Of a stretch of 37,381 nt of DNA, positions 32,567 through 37,381 are shown piece after piece. The DNA lies in NCBI GenBank assembly GCA_030682495.1, contig JAUXOC010000036.1, forward strand, positions 1-37,381. The letters run 5' to 3'. Numbering within the stretch: position 1 is the stretch's first letter; each line of letters starts with the position of its first letter. Origin of the DNA: Alphaproteobacteria bacterium. Lineage in GTDB: Bacteria; Pseudomonadota; Alphaproteobacteria; Micavibrionales; UBA2020. A model generated the notes under the pieces. The model searched no databases, was not told the DNA's origin, and saw nothing but the letters and a program-made list of their open reading frames with translations. Position numbers and translations under genes: made by a program.

Positions 32567-32950
32567 ATGACCGAAGCCGCCGCCACAAAAACATATGACC
32601 CGAATAATATCTTTGCCCGCATCTTGCGCGCAGAAATTCCGTGCAACAAGGTTTTTGAAGACGATCACGTCCTTGCTTTCCGCGATATCCAGCCGCAGGC
32701 GCCGGTGCATGTGCTGGTCATCCCCAAAGGTGCCTATGTCGATATGGACGATTTCACCGCGCGCGCCAGTGCCGACGAAATCGCCGCCCTGTTCCGTGTG
32801 CTGGGACAGATTGCGCGCAGCGAAGGCCTTGCCGAAAGCGGCTATCGCGTCCTGTCCAATTGCGGGCTGAACGGCGGGCAGGAAGTGCCGCATTTGCATC
32901 TGCATCTGGTCGGTGGCCGCAAACTCGGCCGCATGCTGGCGGCGGATTGA
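32567..32950 (+). CDS. hinT: HIT-family nucleotide phosphoramidase (HinT-like)
   Basis: This 127-residue protein has the HIT fold. NIFARILRAEIPCNKVFEDD and HVLAFRDIQPQAPVHVLVIP are the typical start, and VPHLHLHLVGG carries the HxHxH catalytic histidine triad. HinT proteins hydrolyse AMP-lysine type phosphoramidates. The length is standard. It is divergent from the DUF3592-like gene and likely a stand-alone housekeeping gene. Confidence 0.95.
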   Translation: MTEAAATKTYDPNNIFARILRAEIPCNKVFEDDHVLAFRDIQPQAPVHVLVIPKGAYVDMDDFTARASADEIAALFRVLGQIARSEGLAESGYRVLSNCGLNGGQEVPHLHLHLVGGRKLGRMLAAD

Positions 32951-33170
32951 GGCATAAAGCCGCCGCGCCAAACTTAAACCACTGTTTTTATATTCATTTT
33001 AAAATGCGGCGGCGCAAGGTAAGAAAACATCACCGCAGCACATAGAAGCTTGTCAAAAATTACTGCTCTGATAGACTGCCGCAGAATCAAAATTGCAGAA
33101 TCAAAACCTTGGTTTCAGGCAACAATACGCAGCGGCGCCAAAGCGGCAGCGCAGCGTCAGGCAAGGATGC

Positions 33171-34646
33171 ATGGCAGGCAAACGCCGATTGCAGGATCAA
33201 TTCAAACGCGCCGCGCGCAAGTCGCTGCTGGTATCGGCGATAGGTATTGCCGCGCTGGCCGGATGCAGCGGCACACCGGTGCGCAAAGACCTGCCCGACG
33301 GCGCAGACATGCATAGACCCGTTGCCGCCGTCACCCTGCCGAAAAACGCCGATGGCCGCAAACTGGGCGCGGAGACCGAGGCGATTTTTCGCCGCAACAT
33401 GCCCGTCCCCGTGAACGAAAACCTGTCCGAGCAAAGCAGAATCAACGCCTATCTGGACCAGCTGTGCTTCACGACCCAAAGCACGCCCAAAGAAGAGCAG
33501 CGCGCCATGCGCCGCGCACTGGAAGACCTGAGCAAACTGCCGCTGACCGGCCGCCCGCTGGTCGAAATGGCGGCCAAAGAAAATATCCAGTTCTGCAATA
33601 TCCAGCATCTGCCCGCGGGCATGGGCGCGCAATATGTGCCGACACTGGGCGCGGTGCTGGCTCCCGGCACGATGAATGCAGAGCCGATGATTTTGCGCAT
33701 CGCCCATGAAATCCTGCACGCCGCGCAGGATAAAAACGACTTGCTGAATTATCATTACGACTGGGACATTCACAGCCGCCTGGCGCGCAACCTGTCGATC
33801 GAGGCGGCGGCACTGAGCTTTGAGCTGCTCGTCGCTTTTGAAATGAAGCAGCAGGGCGACCCCAAACTGTGGGACCATATGCGCACACGCTATGCGCAGC
33901 AAAGCTCTTACGGTGATGCGCGCCTCTACACGCTAGCCGAAGAAACATGGGCGCAATCAAAAGCCGTCGGAAAAGCCGATGACGCTGCGCTGCGCGATGT
34001 CGGAAAGGCTTTGTGGACGCGCATGTTCGATAACGCCGGCTGGCTGGATTTTTATCTGAATTTTGAACTGGCGACTTATATCCGTGACGTCACCTCCGGC
34101 GCATTGGACGACCAGCGTAACCTACGTAGCGGCGGTTACAGCCAAAGCAAAACCGACAACGCCGGAAAGATCGGCAGCAGCGAGAGCTTTACCAAAGATG
34201 CACGCGTACCGACGCTTGAGAAACTTTTGTCGGGCAACGACAAGATGCGGCAGGCCTATGCCGCCGTAGATCTGGAACGTCACCGCCGGTCGCTGGGTGC
34301 GGATCATCCGCAGACGCAGGCATTGCGCCGCGCGGCACTGGCCGACAGTAACCCTTATCTGAACGTGGATTTCGCTGCCGTATTGAAACAGATGCAGCAG
34401 AACGCCTTTCCGGATGCGGAGGGGAAAAAGAAATTCGCGTATCTGCACGAATATATGGATGCCACCATCAAACCCGCGCGCGCAGAAGTTGCCGAAGCTG
34501 CGCCCGCGCCAAAAGAAAAGCCCCCCGAAGACCGAAAGCCCGAAGCCGCGCCCGGGTCCGAAGACGATGCACCCCGCCCCGTGCCGCCGCGCGACACGCT
34601 GGCACAGGCAAAACCCGCCGCGCAAATATCGCCGCGCTTGGGATAA
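33171..34646 (+). CDS. Lipoprotein with an HExxH putative metallopeptidase domain
   Basis: The ATG at 33171 (MAGKRRLQDQFKRAAR) is chosen because AAGGA lies just upstream; the frame is open further left. The 491-residue product has a basic start, a hydrophobic core and lipobox ALAGC with Cys32, so it should be lipid-anchored. HEILH at 179-183 within LRIAHEILHAAQDKND is a zinc-protease-type motif; E211 in LSIEAAAL may be the third ligand. This resembles DUF6782-type putative metallopeptidases, named from memory. The last 70 residues are Pro/Ala/Glu-rich. It may cut envelope or extracellular proteins, but no substrate can be given. Confidence 0.8.
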   Translation: MAGKRRLQDQFKRAARKSLLVSAIGIAALAGCSGTPVRKDLPDGADMHRPVAAVTLPKNADGRKLGAETEAIFRRNMPVPVNENLSEQSRINAYLDQLCFTTQSTPKEEQRAMRRALEDLSKLPLTGRPLVEMAAKENIQFCNIQHLPAGMGAQYVPTLGAVLAPGTMNAEPMILRIAHEILHAAQDKNDLLNYHYDWDIHSRLARNLSIEAAALSFELLVAFEMKQQGDPKLWDHMRTRYAQQSSYGDARLYTLAEETWAQSKAVGKADDAALRDVGKALWTRMFDNAGWLDFYLNFELATYIRDVTSGALDDQRNLRSGGYSQSKTDNAGKIGSSESFTKDARVPTLEKLLSGNDKMRQAYAAVDLERHRRSLGADHPQTQALRRAALADSNPYLNVDFAAVLKQMQQNAFPDAEGKKKFAYLHEYMDATIKPARAEVAEAAPAPKEKPPEDRKPEAAPGSEDDAPRPVPPRDTLAQAKPAAQISPRLG

Positions 34647-34677
34647 TCAAGAAGAAATCAAAAAACGTTAAACGCGA

Positions 34678-35436
34678 TCAGGGGTGAAAGCCGCCGAATT
34701 TACGCGCTGGCGCATCCCGCTTGATGTCGGGCGGTGCGCCGAAACGCGCCACTACATCGGCGGCGGCATCGGTGATGCTGCGCGCGGCGCTGGCACCTGC
34801 GGGCAAAGACTGCCCCGCCATTTCACGGCCATGCCAGTTCAGCGCGGGGATATGGATGGCTTCCATGCCGTTCTTGCGCGCGGGGATGATATCCGATTTC
34901 AGGCTGTCGCCGATCATCACGGCCTCTTCGCCTTTCAGACCGGCTTTGGCGAGCGCCTCGGCATAGACCTGCGGGTTTTTGTCTTCGACGACAAAAACAT
35001 CGCGGAACATGTGTTTGAACGGCAGCGCAGCGACGCGGTTTTTTTGCACATCCAGATCGCCCACGGTGATGAGGTAAAGATCAAGCCCTGCATCGGCCAT
35101 CGCGCGCATGGCGTCTTGTGCGCCCGGTTTGATTTTCGCTTCGGTGCGATAGACGTTATAGGCCATGTCACGCGCATGCGCGATTTCACCGGCATCGGCA
35201 TCGGGGACATATTCTTTGAGGACATCTTCGTAAGCCTGCGGCAGCAGTTCCTTGCCGTAGCCGTAGTTGTCAAAAATTTCGATCTGGCGGGCGCGCAGGC
35301 GTTCAATCACGTCTTCGGATTTTTCGTGCACGCCAAAGCCGAGCATCAAATCCGCAAAGCGGTTTTCGGCATCGATGTAGATTTGCTGGGTTTCGATCAG
35401 CGTATTGTCCATGTCGAGAAAAACGGCTTTGACCAC
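34678..35436 (-). CDS. HAD-superfamily phosphatase with an extended tail
   Basis: The product has 252 residues. HAD motif I FLDMDNTLIET has the nucleophile D8 and D10, motif II is LITVGD, motif III the Lys in VEDKNPQVYAEAL and motif IV MIGDSLKSDI. The cap is helical (ENRFADLMLGFGVHEKSEDV and on), as in the C1-capped phosphoglycolate phosphatase/YjjG-like group. The substrate is not known. After the fold a 40-residue tail ends ARKFGGFHP; GGF also occurs at the very end of the 12006 and 12485 proteins. Confidence 0.9.
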   Translation of the reverse strand: MVKAVFLDMDNTLIETQQIYIDAENRFADLMLGFGVHEKSEDVIERLRARQIEIFDNYGYGKELLPQAYEDVLKEYVPDADAGEIAHARDMAYNVYRTEAKIKPGAQDAMRAMADAGLDLYLITVGDLDVQKNRVAALPFKHMFRDVFVVEDKNPQVYAEALAKAGLKGEEAVMIGDSLKSDIIPARKNGMEAIHIPALNWHGREMAGQSLPAGASAARSITDAAADVVARFGAPPDIKRDAPARKFGGFHP

Positions 35437-35567
35437 GCGCGGTGTCTCCTGCTTTTGCGGTTTCGGGTATGGATGTCGTATGCGCCGAGTCTATCGTTTT
35501 TTGCGCCACAGGCAAGAGGGACTGACACTGTACAGATTAAGCAATTTCAAACACTTAATTTTGCTGC

Positions 35568-35587
35568 GTTGCCATATTGTTGCCATA
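35568..35587. promoter_or_regulatory. Direct repeat with 11-bp period in a divergent promoter
   Basis: GTTGCCATA occurs at 35568-35576 and 35579-35587. The spacing of one helical turn is what a dimeric activator or repressor site would show. It lies between the HAD and ankyrin genes, which are transcribed apart. Confidence 0.45.
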
Positions 35588-35679
35588 AACGCACAAAAGG
35601 TCTAGGCTGGCGGCCAGAGACAATATGAAGAGAGAATTTGAAGAGATCGCGCAAAACCCCCTAAGCCGGACAAAAAGCC

Positions 35680-36297
35680 ATGAGCTGGATGAAACACAGC
35701 CGCCGCGGCGGTCGCCCCGTGCCCCCGCCAGAGCGGGAAAACAGCCTCGTGACGGCCATTTCAAATGGCGACCGCGGCTGGCTGGCCACGCTGCTGCGTG
35801 CGGGCGCGGATGCCAATGCGCCGCACCGCGGCACCTTGCCACTGCATCTGGCGGCGCGGCGCGGTGAATTTGATATTGTCGATCTGCTGATGACTCACGG
35901 CGCAAAAATTGACGGCCGCGACGATACGGGACGCACCGCCCTGATGATCTCTGCTGGCACAGGTGAAGCGGCCGAGATGGCGGCGTTGATCCAGCGCGGC
36001 GCGGATGTTGCCGCCACTGACAAAGACGGCAATACCGCCGCACATCACGCCCTGCGCGCGCTGCGTTTCGATCATCTGGTGCGGCTGGTGCGTGCGGGCG
36101 CGGATGCCGCCGCCGCCAATCATGCGGGCGAAACACCGCGCAGCCTTTGCGCTGCCGAAGGCGGGCATGCCTTGTCTGTTCTGGAGCAGGCTGAAAAAGA
36201 CCGCGCAAAAATAATTGCCGCGCGCGCCGCAACGCTGCAGCAACCCCTTACGCTTATGCCGCCCCTGACGTTCAAACCACGTATCGCGCGGCCGTAA
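35680..36297 (+). CDS. Ankyrin-repeat protein with Pro/Arg tail
   Basis: The product has 205 residues and no signal peptide. Five ankyrin units run from about 20 to 155 (LVTAISNGDRGWLATLLRAG, TLPLHLAARRGEFDIVDLLM, GAKIDGRDDTGRTALMISAG, GADVAATDKDGNTAAHHALR, GADAAAANHAGETPRSLCAA). The tail TLQQPLTLMPPLTFKPRIARP-like end (last 11 residues PLTFKPRIARP) aligns with the tails of the 26866 and 27504 ankyrin proteins. No good ribosome binding site is seen before the ATG; the second ATG three codons in is possible. Confidence 0.85.
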   Translation: MSWMKHSRRGGRPVPPPERENSLVTAISNGDRGWLATLLRAGADANAPHRGTLPLHLAARRGEFDIVDLLMTHGAKIDGRDDTGRTALMISAGTGEAAEMAALIQRGADVAATDKDGNTAAHHALRALRFDHLVRLVRAGADAAAANHAGETPRSLCAAEGGHALSVLEQAEKDRAKIIAARAATLQQPLTLMPPLTFKPRIARP

Positions 36298-36346
36298 TGA
36301 GACAGCGGCAAAAGGCCGCAATAAGAGAACGACAGCGCGCCTGCAT

Positions 36347-36369
36347 AAAAAATCCGGCGCGGAGCCGGA
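36347..36369 (-). terminator. Rho-independent terminator of the 36377-36886 gene
   Basis: On the minus strand TCCGGC-TCCGC-GCCGGA is a 6-bp stem with a 5-base loop, followed directly by TTTTTT. It lies 8 bases after the stop codon. Confidence 0.9.
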
Positions 36370-36376
36370 CGGATTC

Positions 36377-36886
36377 TCAATAATCGGAATTTTTGGCAGC
36401 GGGGCAGCCGTTGCCGTTGGCGGCGGCCGCATCGCCGTTTTGATTTTTTTGCGCCTGCCATGCAGCGAAGGTCGTGATCTGATGTTCATCGCCAAAGCGC
36501 AGCGCCTGCATTTCCAACCAGACGCGCAAATAGGGATTGGTCGGCGACGGATCGATTTTATAAATCGGATAAACCCCGCCAAGTTTCAGGTCTTCCAGAA
36601 AAGGCAGCTGTTCTTCGAGGCAGGCCTTGACCGTTTCGATGTTCGCGCGCGTTTGCGCGGCGGTCGCATCACAGTCCATGACAAAAGCGACAAGGCGGTG
36701 CAGCGCGGCGGAGCCTTCCTGCGCGAGCATCAGACCGGTCGAGAGCGAAATAATATCGTTGAGGTGAAAATATTTGGAGACAAGACCGTTATCGCCGCCC
36801 GTATTGCCCTGCAGCATATCAGGTTCGTTTTGCAGTGCCGCCGCACCGTCGGCCGCTTCATAAGAATCATAGGTCATGATACACAC
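36377..36886 (-). CDS. Hypothetical helical protein
   Basis: The product has 169 residues and no signal peptide or membrane segment. It may start 3 codons later (MTYDSYEAADGAAAL). The middle is helical (NDIISLSTGLMLAQEGSAAL, AAQTRANIETVKACLEEQLP) followed by a mixed part (VYPIYKIDPSPTNPYLRVWL) and an Ala/Asn-rich end. No known family is recognised. It is followed by its own strong terminator and lies next to the 35680 ankyrin gene on the opposite strand. Confidence 0.7.
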   Translation of the reverse strand: MCIMTYDSYEAADGAAALQNEPDMLQGNTGGDNGLVSKYFHLNDIISLSTGLMLAQEGSAALHRLVAFVMDCDATAAQTRANIETVKACLEEQLPFLEDLKLGGVYPIYKIDPSPTNPYLRVWLEMQALRFGDEHQITTFAAWQAQKNQNGDAAAANGNGCPAAKNSDY

Positions 36887-37136
36887 CCATCTGTCGGCCT
36901 GTTCGGGGCCTGTTGCGGCGGCAGGAATATGACGCCGGTTAGATCATTTAGGTACATGATTTAAAACATTTTTTAGCGCATAGGTCGCCTGAAATATTTT
37001 CATCGTTGGAAAATACTGCGCCCGTCTTTTTATTATGTCAACATTTTTGTCGCGCTGCAGAAAAAAGCAAAAAAGATCAAGGGCCTGCCCCGCGATGGCG
37101 CGGGCGGCGAGACGTTGTCACAGCAGCCGAGTCGCC

Positions 37137-37381
37137 TTAAGGCTTCGGGCCGCCGCTGCGTTTTTTGGAGGAAGCGCCCTCTGCCGGGTTCTCGTTCGCG
37201 GACGGCGGGGTATCGTTGTTCTGGGGCGGAACCGGTTTGGCGAAATCGCGCGCCGAAGGCAGACGCAGCACTTTGCCGCGCGATTTGTCGAGTGTGCCCG
37301 CGTCTTTGTCTTTTGCCGCAGCACCGCGCGGACGCATCAATTCGGGATTGAGCGGCAATTGTTTTTGATACTGCCCGCCCG
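37137..37381 (-). CDS. C-terminal part of a protein with a basic Gly/Pro tail (partial)
   Basis: The frame is open to the window edge (…GGQYQKQLPLNPELMRPR) and its start is beyond it. The visible 81 residues are charged and proline-rich, and the end SSKKRSGGPKP matches the tail of the 20165 protein (GKGGPKPG). The phrase LNPELM resembles LNPDTWMARKM of the 28442 protein, so it may be another member of the membrane protein set. A CCCGCG-CCAT-CGCGGG hairpin lies downstream of the stop (37089-37104). Confidence 0.65.
   Translation of the reverse strand, partial: GGQYQKQLPLNPELMRPRGAAAKDKDAGTLDKSRGKVLRLPSARDFAKPVPPQNNDTPPSANENPAEGASSKKRSGGPKP

Noticed and set aside
35625-35867. A plus-strand frame starting MKREFEEIAQ just before the ankyrin gene
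   Set aside because: Its start looks natural, but it soon runs in another frame through the ankyrin repeats and turns into Arg/Ala-rich shadow sequence. A frameshifted longer start of the ankyrin gene cannot be shown.
1-37381. CRISPR arrays, tRNA or rRNA genes, insertion sequences
   Set aside because: No regularly spaced repeats with unique spacers, no cloverleaf with the usual conserved bases, and no transposase-like protein was found.

Overview
The window looks like part of an alphaproteobacterial chromosome. It is fairly GC-rich and has an alphaproteobacterial-type regulator module (an S24-like repressor beside two small phage-type helix-turn-helix proteins) and an IPACAGMT-type palindromic repeat. 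I cannot name the genus. A free-living, predatory or host-associated lineage with a chromosomal type IVB (Dot/Icm-like) secretion system fits best. This placement is an inference, not a database result.

Region 1 (1-11663, all minus strand) is a type IVB secretion operon. In transcription order it holds a DsbC/DsbG-like thiol-disulfide protein, an SLT transglycosylase, DotD, DotC, DotB, IcmT, a TcpQ-domain envelope protein with two N0-like domains, and then four tandem paralogous exported proteins of about 400-485 residues. The last paralog runs off the left edge. The order DotD-DotC-DotB-IcmT equals traH-traI-traJ-traK of IncI conjugative plasmids, not the split arrangement of Legionella. I do not recognise the four-paralog array.

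Region 2 (about 12000-23400) is an accessory island. It has four clear ankyrin-repeat proteins plus one protein with an ankyrin-like N-terminus, several small proteins with no recognised domain, a GNAT acetyltransferase, and a double-AAA ClpA-like unfoldase with a novel 250-residue N-terminus behind a 437-bp AT-rich leader. Region 3 (23410-25600) is a phage-like regulatory module: two overlapping minus-strand genes face a repressor whose S24 domain lacks both catalytic residues, with a perfect operator-like palindrome between them. A 99-bp palindromic repeat element follows.

Region 4 (25600-37381) mixes housekeeping genes (OsmC, HinT, a HAD phosphatase) with more accessory genes: three ankyrin proteins, three Gly/Ala-rich membrane proteins with long charged tails, a two-domain DUF3592-like membrane protein, a lipoprotein with an HExxH motif, and a possible structured RNA before a strong terminator.

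The most interesting idea is that the secretion operon and the island belong together. At least seven otherwise different island proteins end in a similar short tail (hydrophobic stretch, proline, hydrophobic stretch, then Arg/Lys), and others end in basic Gly/Pro tails. These could be export signals of type IVB substrates, with the ClpA-like ATPase as a possible unfoldase. This rests on sequence pattern and proximity only.
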